Below, piece by piece: positions 26,490-34,558 of a stretch of DNA of 64,000 bases (position 1 is its first letter; each line of letters begins with the position of its first letter). A program made the position numbers and the translations under genes. The notes under the pieces are model-generated. The model saw nothing but the letters and a program-made list of their open reading frames with translations. It made no database searches and was not told the DNA's origin. This stretch comes from Acuticoccus sp965213555 (GTDB lineage: Bacteria; Pseudomonadota; Alphaproteobacteria; Rhizobiales; Amorphaceae), in assembly GCF_965213555.1 (NCBI RefSeq), contig NZ_OZ243890.1, forward strand, positions 3,162,001-3,226,000, read 5' to 3'.

Positions 26490-27584
26490 TCAGTTGACGC
26501 GCACGTTGTACTCTTCCTCGAGCATCTGCGTGACGACCTCGCGCAGCTCGGGGCGGATGGTCGTCCCCTTCTCGAACAGCGTCTGTGCGGCGCGGCCGGT
26601 CACCTGCTCGTAGGTCCCCAGCACCGCTTCCTTGTTCGCCTGATACTCCGGGTCGCCCTTCATCTGCTCCACCGCCTCCTGGTAGGCGTCGACGATCTCC
26701 TGCGGCGTGCCTTCCGGAAGGAAGACCATCTTCTGCGCCGGGAAGCCCGCGATGAAGAAGGCGGTGTAGGCGTCGTACATCTCGCCCGACGGCGCCTCGC
26801 CCGTCGCCATCTCGTAGGCCTCGGGGAAGCTCGGCAGGTCCGGGAAGGTCGGGTCGCGGATGACGTTGCCGTCCTCGTCGACCGCGCCCCACGAGAACAG
26901 GGGTACCGCCTCACCGGCGTCGACGAGCGGCTGGACGTTCTTCAGGTAGGCGGACGAGGTCTGGTAGTCGATGTTGGTCTCGCCGCGCTCGAAGGCGAGG
27001 CGCCCGTCGCCGCGGCCCTTGAAGCCGAACACGTGCTTCACGTCGAGGCCCAGGAAGTCGAACGCGAGGAGCGGCACGAGGTCGAGGGAGGTTGCGCCCT
27101 GGCTCGCGTAGGTGAGCTCTTGCCCCTTAAGCTCGGCGATCTCCTCCGGTCCCTCGACGCCGGTGTCGGGGGAGACGTAGACGACGCCGCCCGTCGGGGA
27201 GGCCATCACCACCTCCCAGTCCTGGTACTCGTAGCGCACGCGCGGATCGCCCAGGAGGTAAGGGAACTGGGTCGAGCCGGACGTGCCGAGGATGGTCAGC
27301 CCGTCGGGGTCAGCGCGGGCGGCGAACAGGTTGGTGCCCTTGGTGGAACCGCCACCCGGCTCGTTGACGACGACGACCGTGGGGTTGCCCGGAAGGTACT
27401 TGGTGAAGAACGGGGCGTTGAACCGCGCCCAGGTGTCGGACCCGCCGCCGGGCGAGAACGGGATGATCCACTCGATCGTCTCACCCTCGAAGGAGACCTG
27501 GGCCGACGCCGGCCCGGCCATCGCAAGGGCTGCGGCGAGACCGGCGGCGAGCGCGATCCTTCGGCCGTGTGTGGGACGCATCAT
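26490..27584 (-). CDS. tctC: Tripartite tricarboxylate transporter substrate-binding protein (Bug/TctC family)
   Basis: A 364-residue periplasmic protein. GAGGAGGAACAG precedes a double ATG at 27584. The signal peptide (residues about 1-30, ...AMAGPASAQ) is followed by the typical Bug beginning IEWIIPFSPGGGSDTWAR and the ligand loop NEPGGGSTKGTNLF. Bug proteins bind carboxylates through water-mediated contacts. The matching permease is the TctA-TctB fusion two genes downstream. It is somewhat longer than standard Bug proteins (about 300-330) because of extra segments such as the EYQDWEVVMASPTGGVVY region. It may share a transcript with the Mo-hydroxylase genes upstream, 147 nt away. Confidence 0.88.
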   Translation of the reverse strand: MMRPTHGRRIALAAGLAAALAMAGPASAQVSFEGETIEWIIPFSPGGGSDTWARFNAPFFTKYLPGNPTVVVVNEPGGGSTKGTNLFAARADPDGLTILGTSGSTQFPYLLGDPRVRYEYQDWEVVMASPTGGVVYVSPDTGVEGPEEIAELKGQELTYASQGATSLDLVPLLAFDFLGLDVKHVFGFKGRGDGRLAFERGETNIDYQTSSAYLKNVQPLVDAGEAVPLFSWGAVDEDGNVIRDPTFPDLPSFPEAYEMATGEAPSGEMYDAYTAFFIAGFPAQKMVFLPEGTPQEIVDAYQEAVEQMKGDPEYQANKEAVLGTYEQVTGRAAQTLFEKGTTIRPELREVVTQMLEEEYNVRVN

Positions 27585-27731
27585 CTGTTCCTCCTCGGCC
27601 GGTCTGGCGACGGGCGGGCTGCCGGCCGTTGGCGGGCCCGCCGCAGCGTTCATGGCGCGTTTCGTGTCAGTTTCTTGCGCAGACCATGCGTACCCCGCCG
27701 GTATTCGGCTTGTCGAGGCGCAGGGCCACCC

Positions 27732-28532
27732 TCAGGCGGCCTTGGCCACCGCGCGCCCAGCGAGCACCGTGACGAGGTGCGCGCGGTACTCGGCCGAGCC
27801 GTGGATGTCGGACAGCATGAGGTCCGGCGAGATCGCGATCCCCGACACCGCGTCCGGCGACCAGTTCGCCGCCAGCGCCTCCTCCATCTCGGCGACGCGG
27901 AACACGCCGTCGTTGCCCGATCCGGTCACCGCGACGCGCGTCTCGCCGGACGCCGTCACCGCCACGAACACCGAGCACAGCGAGTAGCGCGAAGCCGGGT
28001 TGCGGAACTTCTCGTAGGCCGCCCGCTGGGGCTTGGGGAACTCGATGCGGACGATGATCTCGTCCTCGTCGAGCGCCGTCTCGAACATGCCTTGGAAGAA
28101 CTCGTGCGGCTTGTAGGACCCCTTCGAGGTGACGACGGTCCCGTCCATCGCCATCACGGCCGCCGGGTAGTCCGCGGCGGGGTCGTTGTTGGCGAGGACG
28201 CCGCCCATGGTGCCCATGTTGCGCACTGCAGGGTCGCCGATGGTGGCGGCGAGGCTCGCGAGCGCCGGGATCGCCTGGCGCACATCCTCGGAGCGCTGCA
28301 CCTCCGAGTGGGTCGAGGCGGCGCCGATCTTGAGGGTCGTACCGTCGAAGGCGATGCCCTTGAGCTCGGGGATCTTGGTTACATCGATGACGTCGGACGG
28401 CGCGGCGAGGCGCTGCTTCATCGTGGCGATGAGCGTCTGCCCGCCGCCGAGGAACTTGCCGTCCTCGGCCGCCTTCAGCTTGGCGACGGCATCGTCGAGG
28501 CTCGTCGCCCGGGCGTAGGTGGTGGCGTACAT
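27732..28532 (-). CDS. Mo-hydroxylase FAD-binding medium subunit (CoxM/xanthine dehydrogenase family)
   Basis: A 266-residue protein. GGAG seven bases before the ATG at 28532 supports this start over one at 28544. The FAD-binding segments GKFLGGGQTLIATMKQR and IGDPAVRNMGTMGGVLANNDPAADYPAAVMAM are conserved; the latter carries the TxGG-type isoalloxazine contact. It passes electrons from the [2Fe-2S] subunit to the acceptor. Its partners are the L subunit (29146-31506) and S subunit (31518-32009), with an unrelated DUF2243 gene inserted between L and M. Substrate is unknown. Confidence 0.9.
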   Translation of the reverse strand: MYATTYARATSLDDAVAKLKAAEDGKFLGGGQTLIATMKQRLAAPSDVIDVTKIPELKGIAFDGTTLKIGAASTHSEVQRSEDVRQAIPALASLAATIGDPAVRNMGTMGGVLANNDPAADYPAAVMAMDGTVVTSKGSYKPHEFFQGMFETALDEDEIIVRIEFPKPQRAAYEKFRNPASRYSLCSVFVAVTASGETRVAVTGSGNDGVFRVAEMEEALAANWSPDAVSGIAISPDLMLSDIHGSAEYRAHLVTVLAGRAVAKAA

Positions 28533-28576
28533 CGAATGCTCCATTGTCCGTCGTTGGCGCCCGCTCGGGCGCAGGG

Positions 28577-29095
28577 TCAGGTTCGTGCCGTCGAGGGCGG
28601 CTGGGCGAGGCGTGACGCGTTGCGGAGCCCCGAACGGGTCAGCAGAGCGCCGGCGACGAGCATCGCCGCGCCCCACACCAGGAAGGCGATGTCCCAGTAG
28701 ATCCAATGATCCTCAGGGACGGTCTCATTGACGTGGTGCAAGCCGAGGAGGTGGTGGTTGACCGTCCCCTCGACGAGGTTGAACAGCCCGAAGCCGGCGA
28801 GGACGGTGCCGGCGAGGAGGCGGGCCGGCCAAGGGCCATGCGGTCGGCGCGCGCTGCGCCACAGCAGCACCAGCCCGGCGAGCGTGAAGGCGTAGGCCGC
28901 GACGTGGAAGAGACCGTCGAGCACCACGTTGAGCCTGAGGTTCGCCATGGTGTCGGGCGGATAGCCTGCGCTGGAGGCCATGTGGTGCCATTGCAGGATC
29001 TGGTGCAGCACGATGCCGTCGAAGAACCCGCCGACGCCGAGCCCGAGGAGGATCCCGGCGGCGATGGGGAACTCGGTCGGCGAGCGCTCGTCCAA
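28577..29095 (-). CDS. DUF2243 integral membrane protein
   Basis: A 172-residue protein starting at TTG (29095), which has GGAGGAG six to seven bases upstream; no ATG is available and the upstream open frame is antisense shadow. Four hydrophobic helices are visible. The family's His-rich motifs occur in FFDGIVLHQILQWHHM and VEGTVNHHLLGLHHVNE. The many conserved histidines suggest metal or haem coordination, but no function is established for this family. It is embedded between the L and M subunit genes of a Mo-hydroxylase, so it may serve as a membrane partner or be a passenger. Confidence 0.82.
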   Translation of the reverse strand: MDERSPTEFPIAAGILLGLGVGGFFDGIVLHQILQWHHMASSAGYPPDTMANLRLNVVLDGLFHVAAYAFTLAGLVLLWRSARRPHGPWPARLLAGTVLAGFGLFNLVEGTVNHHLLGLHHVNETVPEDHWIYWDIAFLVWGAAMLVAGALLTRSGLRNASRLAQPPSTART

Positions 29096-29145
29096 TGCAG
29101 GCTCCTCCGGGGATAGAGCTGCGCGCTCGCCGTGGGGCTCGCCGC

Positions 29146-31506
29146 CTACTCGGCCGCCATCCGCGGCCGTGCGGACTGGACCGCTCGCCACACGCGCTCG
29201 GGCGTCGCGGGCATGGCGAGGTCGTTGGTGCCGATGGCGTCGGTGATCGCGTTGATCACCGCGGGGGGCGCGCCGATGGCGCCGGCCTCGCCGCAGCCCT
29301 TCACGCCCAGCGGGTTGTTGGGGTTGGCGACCTCGATGTGGTCGAGCCCGAAGGAGGGCAGGTCGTCCGCCCGCGGCACGCAGTAGTCCATGTAGGAGGC
29401 GGTCAGAAGCTGGCCCTCGTCGTCGTAGACGCAGCCCTCGAGGAGCGCCTGGCCGATGCCCTGGGCGAGGCCGCCGTGCACCTGGCCCTCGACGATCATC
29501 GGGTTGATGATGACGCCGAAGTCGTCGACCGCGACGAAGTTGACGATCGTCACGACGCCCGTGGCGGGATCGACCTCCACCTCGCACACGAAGGTGCCGG
29601 CGGGGAACGTGAAGTTCGCCGGGTCGTAGAACGACTTCTCGCTGAGCCCGGGCTCCATGCCGTCCGGCAGGTTGTGTGCGGTGTAGGCGGCCAGCGACAC
29701 CTCGTGCCAGGCGAGCGTGCGGTCGGTGCCTGCCACCTTCAGCTCGCCGTTCTCGATGACGATGTCGCCGGCGTCCGCCTCCATGAGGTGCGCGGCGATC
29801 AGCTTGGCCTTCGCCGCCACCTTGTCGAGCGCCTTGGCGATGGCGCCGCCTCCGACCGGGCCGGAACGCGAGCCGTAGGTCCCCATGCCGAACTGCACCT
29901 TGTCGGTGTCGCCATGCACGATGGATACGTTGGCGGACGGCACGCCGAGGCGGTCCGACACGATCTGGCTGAAGGTCGTCTCGTGGCCCTGCCCGTGGCT
30001 GTGCGAACCGGTCAGAACCTCGATGGTGCCGACCGGGTTGACCCGCACCTCCGCCGACTCCCACAGCCCGACGCCGGCGCCGAGCGAGCCCACCGCCTGG
30101 GACGGGGCGATGCCACACGCCTCGATGTAGGAGGACAGGCCGATGCCGCGCAGCTTGCCGCGGGCCTCCGACTGGGCGCGGCGCGCTGGGAAGCCGTCGT
30201 AGTCGGCGTGCGCCAGCGCCTTGTCGAGGAGGCCGTGGAAGTCGGACGGGTCGTAGTTCATGAGGACCGGCGTCTGGTGCGGGAACTCGCGCACGAAGTT
30301 CTTGCGGCGGAGCTCCACCGGGGAGACGCCGAGCTCGCGCGCGGCGGTCTCGATCATGCGCTCCACCACGAAGGTCGCCTCGGGCCGCCCCGCGCCGCGG
30401 TAGGCGTCCACCGGCGTCGTGTGCGAGTAGACCAGCTTCACGTTGGCGTAGATCGCCGGCATCGCGTACTGGCCGGACAGCAGCGTCGCGTAGAGGTACG
30501 TGGGCGTCGCCGACGAGAACAGGCTCATGTAGGCGCCGAGGTTGGCGACGGTGTCGACGTGGAAGCCGACGATCCTGTGGTCGGCGTCGAACGCCATCCG
30601 CGCCTTGGTGACGTGGTCGCGGCCGTGGGCGTCCGTCATGAACGCCTCGGTGCGGTCGGCGGTCCACTTGACCGGGCGACCAATGCGCTTGGAGGCGACG
30701 CAGCAGGCGACCTCCTCCGGGTAGATGTAGATCTTGGAGCCGAACCCGCCGCCGACGTCCGGCGCCACCACGCGCAGCTTGTGCTCGGGCGCGACGTTGT
30801 AGAACGCGCTCATGACGAGGCGCGCGACGTGCGGGTTCTGGCTCGTGGTGTAGAGCGTCGTGTGGTCCTCGGCGGCGTTGTAGTGCGCCACCGCCGCGCG
30901 CGGCTCGATGGCCGAGGGGATGAGGCGGTTGTTGCGAATGTCCATCGACACGACGTGGGCGGCGTCCTGGAAGGCCGCCGCCGTCGCGGCCTCGTCGCCG
31001 AGCTGCCAGTCGCAGATGAGGTTGTCGTCGGCGGTCCCAGGGTGGACGACAGGGCCCGTGGCGTAGCTCGCGAAGTCGGTGAGGGCGGGCAGCGGCTCGT
31101 AGTCGACCGCGATCGCCTCCGCTGCGTCCACCGCTGCGGCGCGCGTCTCAGCGATGACGAGGGCGACGGGCTGGCCCACGTAGCGCACCGTCGCGGGGTC
31201 CATGACGTTGTACGGCGCCATCTTCATCGGGCTGCCGTCCTTGGACGAGATCGCCCAGCCGCAGATGAGGTTGCCGATCCCCGCGTCGATGACGTCCTGG
31301 CCGAGCACGACGTCGATGACGCCCGCCATCCCCTTGGCTGCTGCCGCGTCGATGGAGCGGACCTTCGCGTGCGCGTGGGGCGAGCGCAGGAACACGGCAT
31401 GCACCATGTCGCGCTCGGCGATGTCGTCGGTGTAACGCCCCGCGCCGGTGATGAAGCGCCGGTCCTCCTTGCGCGCGAGGCGCGCGCCGATCCCTTCCTG
31501 GCCCAT
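29146..31506 (-). CDS. Mo-hydroxylase molybdopterin-binding large subunit (CoxL form II-like)
   Basis: A 786-residue protein, full length for the family. Conserved molybdenum-cofactor segments are VGGGFGSK, HSHGQGHETTFSQI and KGCGEAGAIGAPPAV; the last holds the catalytic Glu. The active-site loop is DAYRGAGRPEA. True CO dehydrogenase (form I) has AYxCSFR with a Cu-binding Cys; this AYRGAGR type is form II, found in carbon-hydroxylating enzymes of unknown or varied substrates. Together with the M and S subunits it would hydroxylate an aromatic or heterocyclic compound. The gene lies between coxS-like and DUF2243 genes, in the same direction. Confidence 0.93.
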   Translation of the reverse strand: MGQEGIGARLARKEDRRFITGAGRYTDDIAERDMVHAVFLRSPHAHAKVRSIDAAAAKGMAGVIDVVLGQDVIDAGIGNLICGWAISSKDGSPMKMAPYNVMDPATVRYVGQPVALVIAETRAAAVDAAEAIAVDYEPLPALTDFASYATGPVVHPGTADDNLICDWQLGDEAATAAAFQDAAHVVSMDIRNNRLIPSAIEPRAAVAHYNAAEDHTTLYTTSQNPHVARLVMSAFYNVAPEHKLRVVAPDVGGGFGSKIYIYPEEVACCVASKRIGRPVKWTADRTEAFMTDAHGRDHVTKARMAFDADHRIVGFHVDTVANLGAYMSLFSSATPTYLYATLLSGQYAMPAIYANVKLVYSHTTPVDAYRGAGRPEATFVVERMIETAARELGVSPVELRRKNFVREFPHQTPVLMNYDPSDFHGLLDKALAHADYDGFPARRAQSEARGKLRGIGLSSYIEACGIAPSQAVGSLGAGVGLWESAEVRVNPVGTIEVLTGSHSHGQGHETTFSQIVSDRLGVPSANVSIVHGDTDKVQFGMGTYGSRSGPVGGGAIAKALDKVAAKAKLIAAHLMEADAGDIVIENGELKVAGTDRTLAWHEVSLAAYTAHNLPDGMEPGLSEKSFYDPANFTFPAGTFVCEVEVDPATGVVTIVNFVAVDDFGVIINPMIVEGQVHGGLAQGIGQALLEGCVYDDEGQLLTASYMDYCVPRADDLPSFGLDHIEVANPNNPLGVKGCGEAGAIGAPPAVINAITDAIGTNDLAMPATPERVWRAVQSARPRMAAE

Positions 31507-31517
31507 CCCGTCCCCCT

Positions 31518-32009
31518 CTACTGTGCGGCCATCTGCGGCGTGGCGCGCATCTCGTTGGCGGCGGCGTCGATCGCCTTCACGATGTTGTGGTAGCCGGTGC
31601 AGCGGCAGATGTTGCCCTCGAGCTCCTTGCGGATGGTCTCCTCGTCGAGCCCGTCAGGGTGACGGCGCACGATGTCGACCGCCATCATGATCATGCCCGG
31701 CGTGCAGAAGCCGCACTGGAGGCCGTGGTGGGTGCGGAAGGCCTCCTGCATCGGGTGCAGCGTCGCACCGTCCGCGAGCCCCTCGATGGTGAGGACCTCC
31801 GACCCGTCCACCTGCACCGCGAACACCGTGCAGGACTTCACCGCCTGGCCGTCGATGTGGACGGTGCAGGCGCCGCACTGGGACGTGTCGCAGCCGACGT
31901 GGGTGCCCGTCAGGCCGAGGTGGTCGCGCAGCAGCGCCACGAGCAGCGTGCGGTCCTCCACCTCGCGCCGCACCGCCCGGCCGTTCACCGTCAAGCTCAC
32001 CTCGCCCAT
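31518..32009 (-). CDS. Mo-hydroxylase [2Fe-2S] small subunit (CoxS family)
   Basis: A 163-residue protein; ATG at 32009 with AGGGGGA upstream. It carries two [2Fe-2S] sites. The plant-ferredoxin type is CDTSQCGACTVHIDGQAVKS plus the following Cys. The four-helix type is CGFCTPGM together with GNICRCTGY. It relays electrons from the Mo site to FAD. It heads the minus-strand run, 11 nt before the L subunit. A 206-nt gap separates it from the divergent AraC regulator, which is therefore a candidate for control. Confidence 0.94.
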   Translation of the reverse strand: MGEVSLTVNGRAVRREVEDRTLLVALLRDHLGLTGTHVGCDTSQCGACTVHIDGQAVKSCTVFAVQVDGSEVLTIEGLADGATLHPMQEAFRTHHGLQCGFCTPGMIMMAVDIVRRHPDGLDEETIRKELEGNICRCTGYHNIVKAIDAAANEMRATPQMAAQ

Positions 32010-32215
32010 CGTCGATCCCCCTTGCAGCCTTCGGGTCCCCGGAGCGTGGTTGCCGGCGGTCCCGCTTGAATTGTTCCACCTCATGTTTGCCCGCTCGCCG
32101 GCGCGACGACAACCGTCAGGCGGACGCCGCGGCTTTACAGCACGGTCGTCTGCTGCCCTAATCGGGGCAACGAGGGCGAACGGCCCCGCAGCACGACGTT
32201 CCGGGGGGAACCAGC

Positions 32216-33028
32216 ATGGGCACGGCCATCGCCGTCTTCCACGGCCCGTTCGGCCGCGCGGCGCTCTATCGCCTCAACAAGCCGCTGGCCCCCCACGCGC
32301 ACCGCGAGGGACACCTCGTGCTCCTGCTTTCTGGGATCCCCGCGACGGTGACGGTGGATGGGACCGCGTACGCCACGGGTCCGGGGCGGGCGGTGGCGAT
32401 CAACCCGTGGCAACCGCACGACTTCCAGCCCGGCGACGTCGGCGCGGGCGCGCTGTTCCTGACGCTCTACATCGCGCCCGAGTGGTTCATGACGATGTCG
32501 CGCGGGATCGACGCGCTGCGCTTCGGCGCACCGCACGTTCCCCTCAGCGCCGGCGCGCAGGCCATCATCGAGCGCACCGCCGACCGGCTGGCGTCGGGGG
32601 TCGAGCGCGGCCTCGCCGACGATCTATCGCGGCTTATGCAGGCCGCCTTCGACGCCTCGTGGGCGATCGGGCGGGCGCCGTTCGCGGCGCCGCGGGTGCG
32701 CGACTTCCGCATCCGCAACGCCCTGGCACTGATGCACCAGCGCCTGTTCGACGCCTGTGCGCTCGACCGCATCGCGCGCGACGCGGGGATGAGCCGGCCG
32801 CACTTCTACAAGCTGTTCCGGCAGAACCTTGGCGTGACGCCCAACATGTACCTCAACACGCTGCGCCTGGAGGCCTCCATCGACCGGCTCGTGTGGTCGC
32901 ACGATCCGGTGACGTCCATCGGCCTCGACCTCGGCTTCGCGAGCCAGGCCTCGTTCACCCGCTTCTTCGTCAACAACGTCGGCATCGCCCCTTCGGACTA
33001 CCGTCGCTGCGCCCTCGTTGCGACGTGA
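32216..33028 (+). CDS. AraC family transcriptional regulator
   Basis: A 270-residue protein with GGGGGGAA before the ATG. The N-terminal ~150 residues form a cupin-like sensor (YRLNKPLAPHAHREGHLVLL, AVAINPWQPHDF). The C-terminal ~100 residues hold two helix-turn-helix motifs: CALDRIARDAGMSRPHFYKL and DPVTSIGLDLGFASQASFTR, the latter a canonical AraC recognition region. It is divergent from the Mo-hydroxylase S-L-M run, so it likely senses that pathway's substrate. No clear direct repeats were recognised in the 206-nt gap. Confidence 0.9.
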   Translation: MGTAIAVFHGPFGRAALYRLNKPLAPHAHREGHLVLLLSGIPATVTVDGTAYATGPGRAVAINPWQPHDFQPGDVGAGALFLTLYIAPEWFMTMSRGIDALRFGAPHVPLSAGAQAIIERTADRLASGVERGLADDLSRLMQAAFDASWAIGRAPFAAPRVRDFRIRNALALMHQRLFDACALDRIARDAGMSRPHFYKLFRQNLGVTPNMYLNTLRLEASIDRLVWSHDPVTSIGLDLGFASQASFTRFFVNNVGIAPSDYRRCALVAT

Positions 33029-33075
33029 GGATGCGGCGTCGCGCACGGGCTCGCCCGACCCGCGATCGGATGGAA

Positions 33076-33360
33076 TCAGCGGCCGGTGGCCTCAGCTTCC
33101 GCCGATAGACCGTTTGCGTCGATGAACCTTGCGAACGCGTCCACCGCGGCGACGAGGTTGCTGACCGAGCCGTCGGGCACGTCCGCCGCCCGCGCCTTCG
33201 TGCGGAGCCGCCTGCGGAAGTCGACGAGGTCGACCTCCCCGCCGAGCTCGAGGCCGACGATCTTCTCCGCCCGATGCAGCGCAGCGCGGTAGCTTGCTGC
33301 AGTCCGTGCCGTCAGCCCCAGCTGATGATGGACGAACCGCTCGAATCGCCCGTCGTCCAT
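33076..33360 (-). CDS. Small protein resembling an isolated integrase N-terminal (core-binding) domain
   Basis: A 94-residue protein. GGAGG lies seven bases before the ATG, and a near-consensus sigma-70 promoter sits directly upstream, so the gene is well supported. The sequence (FERFVHHQLGLTARTAASYRA, DLVDFRRRLR, VSNLVAAVDAFARFI) has the helical pattern of the SAM-like core-binding domain of tyrosine recombinases. No catalytic R-H-R-Y domain follows. It could be a remnant of an integrase or a free-standing DNA-binding protein. Its AT-rich, consensus promoter is unlike the neighbours. Confidence 0.6.
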   Translation of the reverse strand: MDDGRFERFVHHQLGLTARTAASYRAALHRAEKIVGLELGGEVDLVDFRRRLRTKARAADVPDGSVSNLVAAVDAFARFIDANGLSAEAEATGR

Positions 33361-33390
33361 GCCGCCACCTCCGCACGACTACTATCTTAA

Positions 33391-33419
33391 ATTGTATTTG
33401 CGCTAGGCGTTCGTGTCAA
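33391..33419 (-). promoter_or_regulatory. Consensus sigma-70 promoter of the small integrase-N-like gene
   Basis: On the minus strand a perfect -35 TTGACA (33414-33419) is followed by a 17-bp spacer and -10 TACAAT (33391-33396). Transcription would begin about 25 nt upstream of the ATG at 33360. Such a close match is rare in this GC-rich window. Confidence 0.75.
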
Positions 33420-33541
33420 CTTTAAGGCGGCCGCGCCAACGATGAGATGGGAAGGGGAGGGGGAGGACGGGAAAGTAGACGAGCGGGTACGCTCGCTAGG
33501 CAGCGCGCCGCTAGGCTCGTCGCTGCCAACGCGGGGAGGTC

Positions 33542-34558
33542 ATGGTCCGCATTGCCGAACGCCATCCGGTTTGGACCGCCATCGTCGTCGTCGCGGCGGC
33601 GGTCCTGCTCTGGGCGATCTTCGCGCCGTGGCCCGAGGCGCTGGAGAACGCCGTCGGCCGTAAAAAGATCTTCCTCAACGCGCTGTTCAACGGCATCACC
33701 CTCGGCGCGCTGTACTTCCTCGTCGCATCCGGCTTCACGTTGATCTTCGGCCTGATGAAGAACGTGAACCTCGCGCACGGCTCGCTCTACATGCTGGGCG
33801 GGTACATCGGCTACGAGACGGCGACCGCAACGGGCTGGTGGCTCGCCTCATTCGTGGTCGCCTTCGTCGTCGTCGGCCTCGTCGGCGTCCTCCTGCAGGT
33901 CCTCGTGTTCCGCCGCATGGAGGGGGAGGACCTCAAGCAGACGCTGGTCACGATCGGCATCTCCATCGTGCTCGCCGACCTCATGCTGTGGATCTGGGGT
34001 GGCGACTTCTACCAGATCGAGACGCCGCTCTGGCTCGCAGGGCCCGTCGACCTGCCGCTCATCACCGGCGTGTCGCGCCGGACGGGCGAGGCCATCATGC
34101 TGAGCTATCCCCTGGTGCGGCTCGTCATCCTCGTGGCGGCCATCGCCATCGGGGTGGGCATGTGGCTCGCCCTGGCACGGACGCGGATCGGCATGCTGGT
34201 GCGCGCCGGCGTCGATGACCGCGACATGCTGTCGGCGACGGGCGTGCGCATCCAGCGCGTGTTCGTCCTCGTGTTCGCCTTCGGCGCGGGGCTCGCCGGC
34301 ATCGCCGGGGTGATCGGCGGCACGTTCCAGTCGATGGCGCCCGGCGAGGACATCCGCTTCCTCCTCGCCTCGCTGGTGGTCGTCATCGTTGGCGGGATGG
34401 GCTCGATCCCCGGGGCGGCGCTCGGCGCGCTCCTCATCGGGCTCGCCGAGCAGTTCGGCTCGGTCTACGCGCCGACGTACGCGGTGGTCCTCACCTTCCT
34501 CATCATGGTCGTCGTCCTCGCCTTCCGGCCCCAGGGCCTCGTCGCGGTGCGCCGCTGA
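33542..34558 (+). CDS. livH: Branched-chain-amino-acid-type ABC transporter permease LivH
   Basis: A 338-residue inner-membrane protein with GGGAGG just before the ATG. The LivH core starts near residue 45 (FLNALFNGITLGALYFLVAS) and contains FTLIFGLMKNVNLAHGSLYM and the cytoplasmic coupling loop ARTRIGMLVRAGVDDRDM. An extra N-terminal hydrophobic segment (about 10-30) precedes it. It is the first gene of a liv-type operon and overlaps livM by one base (TGATG). No substrate-binding protein gene adjoins; a LivJ-type gene lies at 62434. Confidence 0.93.
   Translation: MVRIAERHPVWTAIVVVAAAVLLWAIFAPWPEALENAVGRKKIFLNALFNGITLGALYFLVASGFTLIFGLMKNVNLAHGSLYMLGGYIGYETATATGWWLASFVVAFVVVGLVGVLLQVLVFRRMEGEDLKQTLVTIGISIVLADLMLWIWGGDFYQIETPLWLAGPVDLPLITGVSRRTGEAIMLSYPLVRLVILVAAIAIGVGMWLALARTRIGMLVRAGVDDRDMLSATGVRIQRVFVLVFAFGAGLAGIAGVIGGTFQSMAPGEDIRFLLASLVVVIVGGMGSIPGAALGALLIGLAEQFGSVYAPTYAVVLTFLIMVVVLAFRPQGLVAVRR

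Noticed and set aside
27631..27642. GGCGGGCCCGCC palindrome upstream of the Bug gene as a terminator or operator
   Set aside because: Self-complementary GC runs of this kind are expected by chance at this base composition, and no U-run or second site accompanies it.
25317..28700. 1127-codon plus-strand open frame
   Set aside because: It runs antisense through four well-supported minus-strand genes and has no recognisable domain.
29146..31506. Aerobic CO dehydrogenase (form I) large subunit
   Set aside because: The active-site loop is AYRGAGR rather than the AYxCSFR that carries the copper-binding Cys, so CO oxidation should not be assumed.
33480..33516. Hairpin CGAGCG/CGCTCG and doubled CGCTAGGC before livH
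   Set aside because: Possible regulatory elements, but short, without a recognised regulator or promoter; not enough to annotate.
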